In this document: positions 10,915-20,530 of the stretch, piece after piece
Numbering within the stretch: the stretch's first letter is position 1
Layout of the letters: each line of letters begins with the position of its first letter
NCBI RefSeq assembly: GCF_014197105.1
Contig: NZ_JACIEV010000002.1
Coordinates: 310,001 to 374,000, forward strand
Length of the DNA stretch: 64,000 nucleotides
Origin: Sphingomonas jinjuensis
GTDB taxonomy: Bacteria; Pseudomonadota; Alphaproteobacteria; Sphingomonadales; Sphingomonadaceae
Direction: 5' to 3'
Translations under genes and position numbers: made by a program
Notes under the pieces: model-generated
Told to the model about the DNA's origin: nothing
Seen by the model: only the letters and a program-made list of their open reading frames with translations
Databases searched by the model: none

Positions 10915-11829
10915 ATGACCGAGATCCGTTCCGCCGCGCTCGTCGTCAACGCCAAGTCGCGTAAGGGGCAAAAGCTTTTCGAGCGAGCCTGCCGACGGCT
11001 CCACGGACTACCTTTTCCAGTCGATGCGCATGCGGTCGAGGATCCCAGGGATCTGGAGCGGACCGTGAATGACGCGCTGGCGAAAAAGCCCGACCTGATG
11101 ATCCTGGGCGGTGGCGACGGCACCGTCAGCGGGCTCGTCGATCTGCTCGTCGGCCACGACGTCATTCTCGGCGTGCTGCCGCTCGGCACCGCCAACAGCT
11201 TCGCGCGCACGCTCTGCATCCCACTCGACATCGACGGCGCGATCGACGTGCTGCGCACTGGCGAGCCGCGGCGGATCGACCTCGGCATGATCGACAACGA
11301 CTATTTCGCCAACTGCGCGGCGATGGGGCTCAGCCCGCAGATCGCGGAGACGGTGCCGCACAATCTGAAGAAGGTGCTCGGCCGGCTCGGCTATCTCGGC
11401 TGGGCGGCGCTTCAGTACCTGAAGTTCCGCCCGTTTCAGCTGATCGTCGACAACGGCAAGGAGGTGCAGCGCCTTCGCGTGGTCGAGGTGCGCATCTCGA
11501 ACGGCCCCTATCACGGCGGCACCTGGCTGGTGGACGAGGCGTCGCCCAATTCGGGCGAGATCGTCGTCCAGGCGGTTCGCGGCCATTACCGCCGAACGCT
11601 CATCAAGAACTGGGCCGCGAGCTTCCTGGGGCTCGAGGCGCGCCATCAGGACACCGTCAGCTTCCGCGGCCGTGCGCTTCAGATCACGACCGAGCCCAAG
11701 CTGCCGATCTCGATCGACGGCGAAGTTCTGGCGCGGACGCCCGTCACCGCGCGCATCGCCGCCGGAGTGATCCGGGTGATGGCGCCGGTGCAATGCGACC
11801 CCACCCCCGGCTCGCCTCCAGCCGAGTAG
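10915..11829 (+). CDS. Diacylglycerol/sphingosine kinase-family lipid kinase
   Basis: 304 residues of the YegS/BmrU type. The catalytic loop GGGDGTVSG is at residues 65-73 and the nucleotide loop PLGTANSFAR follows; the C-terminal beta-rich domain contains ISIDGE. These enzymes phosphorylate diacylglycerol-like or sphingoid lipids at the inner membrane. Sphingomonads make sphingolipids, so a sphingoid substrate is possible but not shown. The start leaves 76 bases to the divergent hemB. Confidence 0.9.
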   Translation: MTEIRSAALVVNAKSRKGQKLFERACRRLHGLPFPVDAHAVEDPRDLERTVNDALAKKPDLMILGGGDGTVSGLVDLLVGHDVILGVLPLGTANSFARTLCIPLDIDGAIDVLRTGEPRRIDLGMIDNDYFANCAAMGLSPQIAETVPHNLKKVLGRLGYLGWAALQYLKFRPFQLIVDNGKEVQRLRVVEVRISNGPYHGGTWLVDEASPNSGEIVVQAVRGHYRRTLIKNWAASFLGLEARHQDTVSFRGRALQITTEPKLPISIDGEVLARTPVTARIAAGVIRVMAPVQCDPTPGSPPAE

Positions 11830-11848
11830 GGGGACATCGCTCCATCGC

Positions 11849-13291
11849 TCACGCCGCCGGCTTCAGTGCCCCAGCAGGCTCGTTGTCAGCGTGGGCATGC
11901 GGAGGGTTCTCGTCGACCGGCATCATCGCCCCGGAGCGCCAGTCGGCCTTGGCATAATAGATCGACGCCAGCACCAGTGCCGTTCCCGAGCCCAGCGGAA
12001 AGCTCCACCACAGCGCATCGACGCCCCAGCGCGGCTCCATCATCGTCGCGAAGCCCAGCCGTACCGGGAACATCGCGACGAACAGGATCGCCAGCGGCCC
12101 CCACACCGCGCCGTTCGCCCGCACCGTACCGAACAGCACCATCGTCGCGCCGAACAACAGAAAGCTCCAGATCGCGATCACGTTGATGTGCTCGCCCAGC
12201 GCCAGCGCCGGACTGCCCGCCGGCAGGAAGATCGACAACAGCGGCCGCGCGAACAGGATGACCAGCGCCACCACCGCGCCCGTGATCGCGACGTTGATCG
12301 CCAGCCCCGCATAGGTGATCCGCGACACCCGGTCCCAGGCCTGCGCACCGATGTTCTGCGCCGCCATCGCGCTGACGCCGGCGCCGATCGCCATCGCCGG
12401 CATCTGGACATAGCCCCACAGCTGCTGCGTCACGCCATAGGCGGCGACGGTGGACAGTCCGTGCCGATTGACCAGTCCGACCATCGCCAGGCCGGCGGTC
12501 GACATCGTCAGCATCTGCGCGCCGATCGGCACGCCCTTGCCGACGATCGTCTTCACCAGTGTCCACTGCGGTTTCAGATAGGCAAGCTCTCCCCCTCGCA
12601 GCCGCAGCGGTAACCCTCGCCAGTCGACCCACGCCACCAGCGCCGCCAGCGCCACGACGTTGGCGATCAGTGTTGCCGTCGCCGATCCCGCAATCCCCAT
12701 GCGTGGAAACGGGCCCATGCCGCGGATCAGCAGCGGGTTGAGCACAACGTCGAGCCCGACGTTGAGCACCATGAAATAGAGCGGCGTCAGTGAATCGCCG
12801 GTGCCGCGCAGCGCCATGAACATCAGCACCAGCGTCATCATCGCCGGCAACCCCAGGAAGATGATGCGCAGATACGCCAATGCATCGATCTTCGCCCCCG
12901 CCGGCGTCGCCAGCACGTCGAGGATTCCGGGCGCGAACAGATAGCCCAGGGTCGCGATCACCACCGACCCGCCGACGATCAGCCCCACCGCCGACCCGAA
13001 CGCGCGCCGTGCGCTCTCGACGTCGTGCCGGCCCCAGGCCTGGCCGACCAGCACCGTCGCCGCCATGCCGAAGCCGAAGACGGCGCCGAACATCAGGAAC
13101 ATGATGATGTTGGCATTGGCGGTCGCCGCGACCGCATCCTCGCCCAGCGATTGTCCCAGCCAGATCGTGTTGATCGATCCGTTGAGCGACTGGAGGATGT
13201 TCGACCCCAGCGTCGGCAGCGCGAACAGCAGCAGCGTCGACGCGATCGGCCCCTGGGTCAGATCGCGCTGGGGAGATGTGCCGTTCGCCAT
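11849..13291 (-). CDS. MATE-family efflux transporter
   Basis: 480 residues with twelve hydrophobic segments and the two-fold symmetry of MATE exporters (first half from IASTLLLFALPTLGSNILQS, second half from WTLVKTIVGKGVPIGAQML). Such proteins export cationic drugs or metabolites with H+ or Na+. The ATG at 13291 has AAGGA about 12 bases before it. An in-frame ATG at 13315 lies inside the palindromic repeat at 13311-13385 and is less likely. Confidence 0.92.
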   Translation of the reverse strand: MANGTSPQRDLTQGPIASTLLLFALPTLGSNILQSLNGSINTIWLGQSLGEDAVAATANANIIMFLMFGAVFGFGMAATVLVGQAWGRHDVESARRAFGSAVGLIVGGSVVIATLGYLFAPGILDVLATPAGAKIDALAYLRIIFLGLPAMMTLVLMFMALRGTGDSLTPLYFMVLNVGLDVVLNPLLIRGMGPFPRMGIAGSATATLIANVVALAALVAWVDWRGLPLRLRGGELAYLKPQWTLVKTIVGKGVPIGAQMLTMSTAGLAMVGLVNRHGLSTVAAYGVTQQLWGYVQMPAMAIGAGVSAMAAQNIGAQAWDRVSRITYAGLAINVAITGAVVALVILFARPLLSIFLPAGSPALALGEHINVIAIWSFLLFGATMVLFGTVRANGAVWGPLAILFVAMFPVRLGFATMMEPRWGVDALWWSFPLGSGTALVLASIYYAKADWRSGAMMPVDENPPHAHADNEPAGALKPAA

Positions 13292-13310
13292 TCTAGTTTC
13301 TTTTCCTTCC

Positions 13311-13385
13311 GTCATCCCGGCTTTGAGTCGGGATCGCGCTTCTCATGCTCGGCAAAGCGGGACCCCGGCTCAAGGCCGGGGTGAC
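13311..13385. repeat. Palindromic repeat, family A (GTCATCCCGG...GGGGTGAC)
   Basis: About 75 bases bounded by inverted ends (GTCATCCCGG at the left, GGGTGAC at the right), with internal short arms CGGCTTTGAGTCGGG and CCCCGGCTCAAGGCCGGGG. It separates valS from the MATE gene. Related copies lie at 25090-25183, 29871-29963 and 33184-33288, so this is a dispersed family and not a local terminator. Confidence 0.85.
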
Positions 13386-13400
13386 GCGAAGGTTCCTGGG

Positions 13401-16133
13401 CTACCCCAATCGCGCCAGGGCCGCCGACAGCCGCTCGGCCTCGCTCGTCTTCTCGGCGTGGTCGGCCTTGGCCTTCTCGACCGCCTCGGGCTTCGCCCGC
13501 TCGACGAAACTCGGATTGCCGAGCCGGCCGGCAAGCGAGTCCCGCTCCTTCTCCGCCGCCGCGATCGCCTTGGTCAGGCGGGCGCGTTCGGCGTCGAGGT
13601 CGATGACGCCTTCCAGCGGCAGGACGAAGGTCGCCTCGTCCACCACCACCTGTGCCGCACCGCCGCTGGCGTCGCCAGCGGCCTGATCGACCCGCGCCAT
13701 CCGCGCCAGCACCGGCGCCTGCCGCGCCAGCCGCGCCGTCGTCTCGGCGCCCGCATCGCGGACATGCAGCGGCAGCCGCGCGCCCGGCGGCACGTTCAGC
13801 TCGGTTCGCGCCGCCCGAATTTCCCCAACCAGCCGGATTAGCCAGTCGACCTCGGCCTCCGCCGCCGAATCGAGGCTGCGCGCATCCGCCATCGGCCAGC
13901 GCGCGACGATCAGGTCGTGGTTGCGCGGCGCCATCGCGTGCCACAGCTCCTCGGTGATGAAGGGCATGAACGGGTGGAGCAGGACGAGGATCTGGTCGAG
14001 CACCCAGCCGGCGACCGCGGTCGTCTCGGCGTCGATCTGACCTTTGATCAGCTCCAGATACCAGTCGCAGAACCGACTCCACACGAACTGATAGATCGCA
14101 TTCGCCGCCGCATCGAAGCGATAGTCCGCCAGCGCCAGGTCGATCCCCTGAATTGTCCGTACCGTCTCGGCGACGATCCACTTGTTGACCGCTGACGCCG
14201 CGGCAGGCGGCTCCAGCGTCGTCGATCCGCCGATCCCGTTCGCCTGGCAGAAGCGCGCCGCATTCCACAACTTGGTCGCGAAGTTGCGATACCCCTCAAC
14301 CCGCTTCTCATCCATCTTGATGTCGCGGCCCTGGCTTTCCATCGCCGCCATGAAGAAGCGCAGCGCATCGGCGCCATAGCGCTCGATCAGCCCCAGTGGA
14401 TCGACCGTATTGCCCTTCGACTTCGACATTTTCTGCCCGTCGGCGGCGCGCACCAGCCCGTGCAGATAGAGCGTGCGGAACGGCACATCCTTCAGGAAGT
14501 GCATTCCCTGCATCATCATCCGCGCATCCCAGAAAAACAGGATGTCGAAGCCCGAGATCAGCACATCGTTGGGATAGCGGCGCTGCCATTCCGCTACGCT
14601 ACGCCCCTCCCCTTCAGGGGAGGGGTTGGGGTGGGGGAGTGCCGCGGACACTCCCCTCTGCGAGGCATCCCCCACCCCTTGCCCCTCCCCTGAAGGGGAG
14701 GGGTTTGCATTCTCCGGCCACCCCATCGTCGCGAACGGCCACAGCGCCGACGAGAACCACGTATCCAGCACATCGGGATCGCGCGTCAGCGTCACCCCCT
14801 CACCCGCCTCGGCCTGCGCCTCGGCTTCGGTCTCCGCGACGAAGATGCGCCCGTCGTCGGCGAACCATGCCGGGATCTGATGCCCCCACCACAGCTGGCG
14901 CGACACGCACCACGGCTGGATGTTCTCCATCCAGTTGAAGAACGTCTTTTCCCAGCTCTTGGGCACCATGCGGATGCGGCCGTCGCGCACCGCCTCGATC
15001 GCGGGCTTCGCCAGCGTCGCGGCATCGACATACCACTGATCGGTCAGCCACGGCTCGATGACGACGCCCGAACGGTCGCCGTATGGGGTCTGGATCACGC
15101 GATCCTCCACCTGCTCCAGCACGCCCGCCTCTTCCAGCAGCTCGACCACCCGCTTGCGCGCCTCTGCACGATCGAGCCCGATCAGCTGGTCGGGGATCAG
15201 CCCGTCGGCGGTCTGGATCACCTGCGCCTTGGCATCGAGCATGTTGAGCATGTCGCGCGCCGCGATCCCGGCGCGCTTGCCGACCTCGAAGTCGTTGAAG
15301 TCATGCCCCGGCGTGATCTTCACCGCGCCCGATCCCAACTCGGGGTCGGCATGCTCGTCGGCGACGATCGGGATCAGCCGGCCGGTGATCGGCAGGCGGA
15401 CCTCCTTGCCGACCAGCGCGGTGTAGCGCTCGTCGGACGGATTCACTGCGATCGCCATATCGGCCAGCATCGTCTCCGGCCGCGTCGTCGCGACCGAGAT
15501 CGTGCCGCTGCCGTCGGCGAGCGGGTATGACAGGTGCCAGAACTTGCCCTGCACCTCCTTGGTCTCGACCTCGAGATCGCTGATCGCGGTGCCGAGGCCC
15601 GGGTCCCAATTCACCAGCCGCTTGTCGCGATACAGCAACCCCTGGCGATGCAGCTCGACGAACACCTTCAGGACGGCCTTGGAAAAGCCTTCGTCCATCG
15701 TGAACCGCTCGTTCGACCAGTCCATCGAACAGCCCAGCCGACGCAGCTGGCGCGTGATCTGCCCGCCGCTCTCCGCCTTCCACTCCCACACCTTGGCGAC
15801 GAATTCGTCGCGGGTGTAGTCGGTGCGCTTCTCGCCATTGGCGCCCATCTGGCGCTCGACCACCATCTGCGTCGCGATGCCGGCATGGTCGACGCCGACC
15901 ACCCACATCGCATCCTTGCCCTGCAGCCGCGCGTGACGCGCGAGAATGTCCTGCAAGGTGTTGTCGAGCGCGTGGCCGATATGCAGGCTGCCCGTCACGT
16001 TGGGCGGCGGATTGACGATCGTCCACGGCTCTGCCCCCGGCCGCTCGGGCCGAAAGAGGCCGTTCGCCTCCCAATGCTCGTACCAGCGGGTCTCGATCGC
16101 GGCGGGGTCGAAGGTCTTGGGCAGTTCGGTCAT
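13401..16133 (-). CDS. valS: Valyl-tRNA synthetase, with an in-frame repeat-encoded insert
   Basis: The 910-residue class I synthetase charges tRNA-Val and edits threonine. HIGH is at about residues 51-54 ([14 protein letters not shown]) and KMSKS at about 568-572 ([14 protein letters not shown]). The editing domain, anticodon domain and C-terminal coiled coil ([15 protein letters not shown]) are in order. The start at 16133 gives the usual [18 protein letters not shown] lies eight bases upstream. Residues about 477-510 are not valS-like. They read [16 protein letters not shown]... to [15 protein letters not shown] and are encoded by a 100-base palindromic repeat inserted between GWPENA and the conserved [16 protein letters not shown]. 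The frame stays open, so the enzyme is probably functional with an extra surface loop. Confidence 0.97.
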   Translation of the reverse strand: MTELPKTFDPAAIETRWYEHWEANGLFRPERPGAEPWTIVNPPPNVTGSLHIGHALDNTLQDILARHARLQGKDAMWVVGVDHAGIATQMVVERQMGANGEKRTDYTRDEFVAKVWEWKAESGGQITRQLRRLGCSMDWSNERFTMDEGFSKAVLKVFVELHRQGLLYRDKRLVNWDPGLGTAISDLEVETKEVQGKFWHLSYPLADGSGTISVATTRPETMLADMAIAVNPSDERYTALVGKEVRLPITGRLIPIVADEHADPELGSGAVKITPGHDFNDFEVGKRAGIAARDMLNMLDAKAQVIQTADGLIPDQLIGLDRAEARKRVVELLEEAGVLEQVEDRVIQTPYGDRSGVVIEPWLTDQWYVDAATLAKPAIEAVRDGRIRMVPKSWEKTFFNWMENIQPWCVSRQLWWGHQIPAWFADDGRIFVAETEAEAQAEAGEGVTLTRDPDVLDTWFSSALWPFATMGWPENANPSPSGEGQGVGDASQRGVSAALPHPNPSPEGEGRSVAEWQRRYPNDVLISGFDILFFWDARMMMQGMHFLKDVPFRTLYLHGLVRAADGQKMSKSKGNTVDPLGLIERYGADALRFFMAAMESQGRDIKMDEKRVEGYRNFATKLWNAARFCQANGIGGSTTLEPPAAASAVNKWIVAETVRTIQGIDLALADYRFDAAANAIYQFVWSRFCDWYLELIKGQIDAETTAVAGWVLDQILVLLHPFMPFITEELWHAMAPRNHDLIVARWPMADARSLDSAAEAEVDWLIRLVGEIRAARTELNVPPGARLPLHVRDAGAETTARLARQAPVLARMARVDQAAGDASGGAAQVVVDEATFVLPLEGVIDLDAERARLTKAIAAAEKERDSLAGRLGNPSFVERAKPEAVEKAKADHAEKTSEAERLSAALARLG
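14604..14703. repeat. Palindromic repeat, family B, inside valS
   Basis: A 100-base element with outer arms CCCCTCCCCTTCAGGGGAGG and its near mirror at the right, and inner arms GGGGTGGGGGA and TCCCCCACCCC. Each outer arm is itself a hairpin around TTCAGG or TGAAGG. The loop contains CCTCTGCGAGGC (14655-14666), also found in the copy at 50826-50924. It lies wholly within the valS reading frame. Confidence 0.93.
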
Positions 16134-16195
16134 GCGCGTGGCCTTAGCCAAACTCACCCGCCCCCGTCACCCCCGGGCTAACCTTCGCCACTACC

Positions 16196-16222
16196 GTCAT
16201 GCTGAACCAAGTTCAGCATGAC
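16196..16222. repeat. Perfect short inverted repeat (GTCATGCTGAAC arms)
   Basis: Two 12-base perfect arms around a three-base loop, between valS and the upstream S9 peptidase gene. No T-run follows on either strand, so it is more likely a dispersed palindrome than a Rho-independent terminator, though the hairpin could stabilise mRNA ends. Confidence 0.8.
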
Positions 16223-16230
16223 GAACCTGG

Positions 16231-18270
16231 TCAGGGCCGGCTATTCCCCGTCCACTTATCCATCCACCCCAGCACCTCGCGATACCATTGCCGCGAGTTG
16301 CGCGGCTTCAGCACCCAGTGGTTCTCGTTCGGAAACACCACCAGCCGCGACGGAATGTCGCGCCGTTGCAGCGCGGTGAACGCCGCCAGCCCCTGCGTGT
16401 ACGGAATGCGGAAGTCCTTCTCGCCGGTGATCACCAGCATCGGAGTTTTCCACTTGGCGACGTAGTTGACGGGGTTCCATTTCTCGAACGCCTGCGGGTC
16501 CTCGTAATAGGTCTTGCCGCCGTGCTCCCATTCGTCGAACCAAAGCTCCTCGGTCTCGTACGCCATCGCGCGTGCGTCGAAGACGCCATCGTGCTGGACG
16601 ATGCACTCGAACCGGTCGGGCCACTGCCCCTCGATCCAGTTCATCATATAGCCGCCGTACGACGCACCCAGCGCGCAGGCCCGATCGCCGTCGAGCCACT
16701 GGTACTTGTCGGTCGCCGCCTTCAGCCCGTCCTTCAGATCCTCGAGCGGCCAGCCGCCCCAGTTGTTGCTGATCGAATCGGTGAAGCGCTGGCCGTATCC
16801 CGTCGACCCGTGGAAATCGACCGCGACCAGGCCATAGCCGGCGCCCGCGAACACCGCCGGGTTCCAGCGATACGACCAGCTGTTGTTGCTCGACCCCTGC
16901 GGCCCGCCATGGACCATGAACGCGATCGGCACCTTGCCCGTCGCGCCATAGGGCTTCACCGCATAGCCCCACACGGTGTCGCCGTTCGCGCCCTTAAAGC
17001 TGAACCGATCGACGCTCGGCATGTCGATCCCCGCCAGCTTCGCGGCATTGACGCTGGTCAGCCGCTGCGGCGCGCCGCTGCCCGTCACGCGATAGAAGTC
17101 GTCGGGCGCGGTCAGGCTGTTCATCGCGATCACCGCGCCGCCGGGCGTCACCGCCACGGCCGAGACGTTACCCTGCTGCGTCAGCCGCGTGACCTGTCCG
17201 GTCGCCGCATCGACCCGCCACAACGGGTTTTCCTGCGTATCTTCCGCCGTCACCAGCAGCGAGCGCGAATCGGGCGCCCACGCGATCGAGCCGATGCTGC
17301 GATCCCAGCGCTCGGTCAGCGACACCGTCTTGCCGCTGGTAAGGTCGCGCACTGTCAGCACCTGGCGATCCGCCTCGAACGCCGGCCGCCGCATCGCGAA
17401 CCAGGCGAGCTTGCGGCCGTCGGGCGACACCACCGGCTGATTGTCCATCGCCTTGTTGTCGGCGGTCAGATTGACCGGTGCCGACGATCCGTCCGCCGGC
17501 ACCTGGAAGATGTCGAGATTGGTCGAGATCGCCTCGATCCGCCCCGCCTCGCGCATCGCGAAGTAGATCGTTCGGCCATCGGGACTCCAGCTGACCTCTT
17601 CGCCGCCGCCGAACGGCTTCGACGGCGTATCGCCGACCAGCGCACCGACGATCGCCTTGCCATTGCCCGGCGCCCCCGCTGCGGAAAGCGGCAGGACGAA
17701 CAGCTGTTGGCGCGTGCCGTCGGCCCATGTATCCCAATGGCGAACGAACAGCTGGTCATAGGTCCGGCCGTCGCCCGCATCCGCGGCCTTCTTTACCATC
17801 GCCGGCTCCAGGCTCGGCGCGCCCGGCTTGCGATCGGCCCAGACGACCAGCTTGTCGGCAGTCGGCGCGACCTTGAACCCGTTCATGCCGCCGGAAAAGC
17901 TCGTCAGCTTGCGGGGCGCACCGCCTGCGACCGGAACCGACCAGACGGCGCTATCCCCGCCCTTGTCGGACGCGAAATACACGGTCGCGCCGACGATCTG
18001 CGGATCGGTTTCGTTGACGTCGGGCTCGGCGACCAACTTCGTCGGCGCCGCGCCCGGCTTGCTCAGGTCGAGCCGCCACAGGTCGAACCGGCCGCGATTG
18101 TTGGCGATGTCGGTCTCGCGCTGCGCCCATACCAGCCAGCGGCCATCCTTCGACACCGTCGGCGATCCGACCCGGCTCAGCATCGTGACGTCGTCGATCG
18201 TCAACTGGCGTGCGGCGAGGGGAGCGGCGACGGCGGTGGCGGCCAGCGCCGCAAACATCAGTTTCTTCAT
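16231..18270 (-). CDS. S9-family serine peptidase (acylaminoacyl/dipeptidyl peptidase type), exported
   Basis: 679 residues. Signal peptide MKKLMFAALAATAVAAPLAA, then a beta-propeller of WD/PD40-like repeats (VSPDGRKLAWFAM, WSPDGRTIYFA) to about residue 410, then an alpha/beta-hydrolase domain. The nucleophile is Ser537 in GASYGGYMMN; Asp in ITGEKDFRIPYTQG and His in NENHWVLKPRNS complete the triad. It probably trims peptides in the periplasm. The start at 18270 is set by the signal peptide; the frame extends further upstream without family sequence. Confidence 0.93.
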   Translation of the reverse strand: MKKLMFAALAATAVAAPLAARQLTIDDVTMLSRVGSPTVSKDGRWLVWAQRETDIANNRGRFDLWRLDLSKPGAAPTKLVAEPDVNETDPQIVGATVYFASDKGGDSAVWSVPVAGGAPRKLTSFSGGMNGFKVAPTADKLVVWADRKPGAPSLEPAMVKKAADAGDGRTYDQLFVRHWDTWADGTRQQLFVLPLSAAGAPGNGKAIVGALVGDTPSKPFGGGEEVSWSPDGRTIYFAMREAGRIEAISTNLDIFQVPADGSSAPVNLTADNKAMDNQPVVSPDGRKLAWFAMRRPAFEADRQVLTVRDLTSGKTVSLTERWDRSIGSIAWAPDSRSLLVTAEDTQENPLWRVDAATGQVTRLTQQGNVSAVAVTPGGAVIAMNSLTAPDDFYRVTGSGAPQRLTSVNAAKLAGIDMPSVDRFSFKGANGDTVWGYAVKPYGATGKVPIAFMVHGGPQGSSNNSWSYRWNPAVFAGAGYGLVAVDFHGSTGYGQRFTDSISNNWGGWPLEDLKDGLKAATDKYQWLDGDRACALGASYGGYMMNWIEGQWPDRFECIVQHDGVFDARAMAYETEELWFDEWEHGGKTYYEDPQAFEKWNPVNYVAKWKTPMLVITGEKDFRIPYTQGLAAFTALQRRDIPSRLVVFPNENHWVLKPRNSRQWYREVLGWMDKWTGNSRP

Positions 18271-18328
18271 GGGACTGGACGCTAGGCCGGAAGCCGTTCG
18301 CCGGACAAGCCCCAGCCCGCCCAAGGCG

Positions 18329-19948
18329 CTACGTGCGCGCCCCCGGCCGGTCGAGCACCGCGCGAATCCGCTCGTTCAGCTCGGTCCGGCGATACGGCTT
18401 GCGGATCAGCTCGAACGACTTCGATCCCTCGTCGATCGCCTCGTCGGCATAGCCCGTCGTCAACAGCACCTGAATGCGCGGGTAATCACGCCGCACCGCC
18501 TGGGCGAGACCCACGCCGTTCATCCCGCCGGGCATCAGGATGTCGGTGAACAGCAGCCGGTAATCCGAATCGATCGCCAACTGGTCCAGTGCTTCGCGCG
18601 CGCTGTGGGTCAGCGTGACGGTGTAGCCCAGATCCTCGAGCATCTCCTTGCCCAGCTCACCCACCTCATGCTGGTCTTCGACCATCAGAACGCGCTCGCG
18701 CTTGCCGTCGTCAGGCCGCGGGTGCGCGGCGGTCGGCTTCTGCTCGGCCCTGCCCGCACCCGAAGCGCGCGGGAATAGCAGCGCGAACGTCGCCCCGCCG
18801 CCGGGCCGGTCGAGCAGCAGCGCCGCGCCGCCCGACTGGCGCATGAAGCCATAGACCATTGACAGCCCCAGCCCCGTGCCCCGGCCAAGCTCCTTGGTCG
18901 TGAAGAAGGGATCGAAGATCTTGTCGGCGATCGCGGGATCGACGCCGGGCCCGTCGTCCGACACCGTTACCATCGCATATTCACCGGGGTCCAGCTTCAG
19001 CTGGCCGAACGCCGCGTCGGGCAGCACCACGTTGCGGGTCTCGATCGTGATCGTGCCCTTGCCGCCCAGCGCGTCGCGGGCGTTCGCGATCAGGTTGAGC
19101 AGCGCCATCTCGGCCTGCACCGGATCGAGCCGCGAATTCCACAGGTCGTCGGACAGCTTGCGCCGCACCTCGATACCCTCGCCCGCGGTACGGTCGATCA
19201 CCGGGCGGAAATCGCCGATCAGCGAGTTGAAGTTGAGCAGGCGGTTGCGCAGCTCCTGCTTGCGCGCGAACGACAGCAGCTGCTGCGTCAGCGTCGCGCC
19301 GCGATTGGCGGCCGACGCGATCGCCTCGACCGCGCGCTTGGCACTGCGGTCGGCATCGGCGACTTTGTTTTCCAATATGTCGACATAGCCCAGGATCACC
19401 TGGAGCAGATTGTTGAAATCATGGGCGATGCCGCCGGTCAGCTTGCCGACGGCCTCCATCTTCTGCGCCTCGTGCAGCGCCTCTTCCGCCTCGCGCCGCC
19501 GCGAGATGTCGAGCTGCGAGCCGAAGAAATAGACGACGTTGCCCGCGTCGTCGAAGACCGGCGACACGAATAGCGCATTCCAGAAGGTCGAGCCGTTCTT
19601 GCGATAGTTGAGCAGTTCGAGCGCGATCTCCTCGCGCTTGGCGATCGCCGCGCGCAACTGATCGACGGCGTGGCGGTCGGTCTCCGGCCCTTGCAGGAAC
19701 CGGCAATTGCTGCCGACAATCTCTGCCTCGGTATAGCCGGTCATGAAGGTGAAGGCGTCGTTGCAGAAGACGATCGGATTGTCGGGTTGGTTGGGATCGG
19801 TGACGATCATCGGCATGCGCGTCGTGCGCACCGCCGCGAAGAAGATGTCGTTACCCGATTCGTGAGGACGCGTGACGTCGCTGATGTGCGGCGCGGGCGC
19901 CATCGAGTCCTGCGCCCCGACGCGAAGACCTTGGTCGTGCGGGTTCAT
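18329..19948 (-). CDS. LOV-domain hybrid histidine kinase with C-terminal receiver (blue-light sensor)
   Basis: 539 residues. Residues about 35-150 form a LOV domain: [13 protein letters not shown] contains the photoactive Cys82, and [19 protein letters not shown] and [11 protein letters not shown] are the flavin-pocket motifs. A histidine kinase follows ([12 protein letters not shown] with His176; N-box [19 protein letters not shown] at 331-335; GLGLSMVYG). The C-terminus is a receiver domain with Asp469 in [13 protein letters not shown] and Lys517 in IRKPYR. Blue light should form a Cys-flavin adduct and change kinase activity. No separate response regulator is adjacent, so output is probably through a remote regulator or through the own receiver. 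Confidence 0.95.
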   Translation of the reverse strand: MNPHDQGLRVGAQDSMAPAPHISDVTRPHESGNDIFFAAVRTTRMPMIVTDPNQPDNPIVFCNDAFTFMTGYTEAEIVGSNCRFLQGPETDRHAVDQLRAAIAKREEIALELLNYRKNGSTFWNALFVSPVFDDAGNVVYFFGSQLDISRRREAEEALHEAQKMEAVGKLTGGIAHDFNNLLQVILGYVDILENKVADADRSAKRAVEAIASAANRGATLTQQLLSFARKQELRNRLLNFNSLIGDFRPVIDRTAGEGIEVRRKLSDDLWNSRLDPVQAEMALLNLIANARDALGGKGTITIETRNVVLPDAAFGQLKLDPGEYAMVTVSDDGPGVDPAIADKIFDPFFTTKELGRGTGLGLSMVYGFMRQSGGAALLLDRPGGGATFALLFPRASGAGRAEQKPTAAHPRPDDGKRERVLMVEDQHEVGELGKEMLEDLGYTVTLTHSAREALDQLAIDSDYRLLFTDILMPGGMNGVGLAQAVRRDYPRIQVLLTTGYADEAIDEGSKSFELIRKPYRRTELNERIRAVLDRPGART

Positions 19949-19988
19949 ACCGGATTGAACCCACCGTCATCGCCCGCGTTCCCCGCCA

Positions 19989-20489
19989 TCAACCCTGCTG
20001 GCCGGTGATTCGTGCGATCTCGCGGGCGACCATCGATTCGACCAGTTCGGGCAGGTTGGCGTCGAGCCACTCGCGCAGCATCGGCCGCAGCATCGCGCGT
20101 ACCATGCCCTCGAGCGTGCCGTCGCCGTCGCTCTCTGGGCGCACGACGAGCTTGCTCAGCGCCTCGAGCGAACCGCGGCTGGCGGCGGCGGTCTGCGACG
20201 ACAAGATCGGCTCGGGCGCCGCCTGCGGCGCGGGCTGATGCTGGGCAGGCGCCGGGGTCGGGGGCGTTTCCACGGGCGCTGCGGCAACCGGCGCGGGCGG
20301 CGGTGCCGGCACCAGTTCGCTCAGCTCCAGCACTTCTTCCGGCTCGGGCGGTGGCGGCGGAGCGGCGGGGGCAACCGTGCTCGCGGCCGGGCGCTGCGGC
20401 CGACGCTGGCGAACCTGCCCCTCGCCTTCCTCGGCGATGATACGCTTGATGGACGAGAGGATCTCCTCCATCGACGGTTCCACGCTCAT
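19989..20489 (-). CDS. popZ: PopZ-like pole-organising protein (DUF2497)
   Basis: 166 residues. The N-terminal helix MSVEPSMEEILSSIKRIIAEE and the C-terminal helices LREWLDANLPELVESMVAREI match PopZ; between them is a long Pro/Ala/Glu-rich disordered linker. PopZ self-assembles at the cell pole and anchors ParB-bound origins and signalling proteins. Position between the photoreceptor and a tolC-type gene, in the same block as valS, matches the Caulobacter neighbourhood of popZ. The start at 20489 gives the family N-terminus; 20498 adds three residues. Confidence 0.9.
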   Translation of the reverse strand: MSVEPSMEEILSSIKRIIAEEGEGQVRQRRPQRPAASTVAPAAPPPPPEPEEVLELSELVPAPPPAPVAAAPVETPPTPAPAQHQPAPQAAPEPILSSQTAAASRGSLEALSKLVVRPESDGDGTLEGMVRAMLRPMLREWLDANLPELVESMVAREIARITGQQG

Positions 20490-20530
20490 GTCCCCCATGC
20501 CAGGCGTTCCGTACTCCGCCCGATCGGCCG

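Noticed and set aside
14604-14703. Possibility that the valS palindrome marks a broken gene or an intron
   Set aside because: The reading frame is continuous on both sides and through the element, and there is no splice-type or catalytic RNA structure beyond nested hairpins.
16196-16222. Rho-independent terminator after the S9 peptidase gene
   Set aside because: The inverted repeat is perfect but has no following T-run on either strand, so it is listed as a repeat only.
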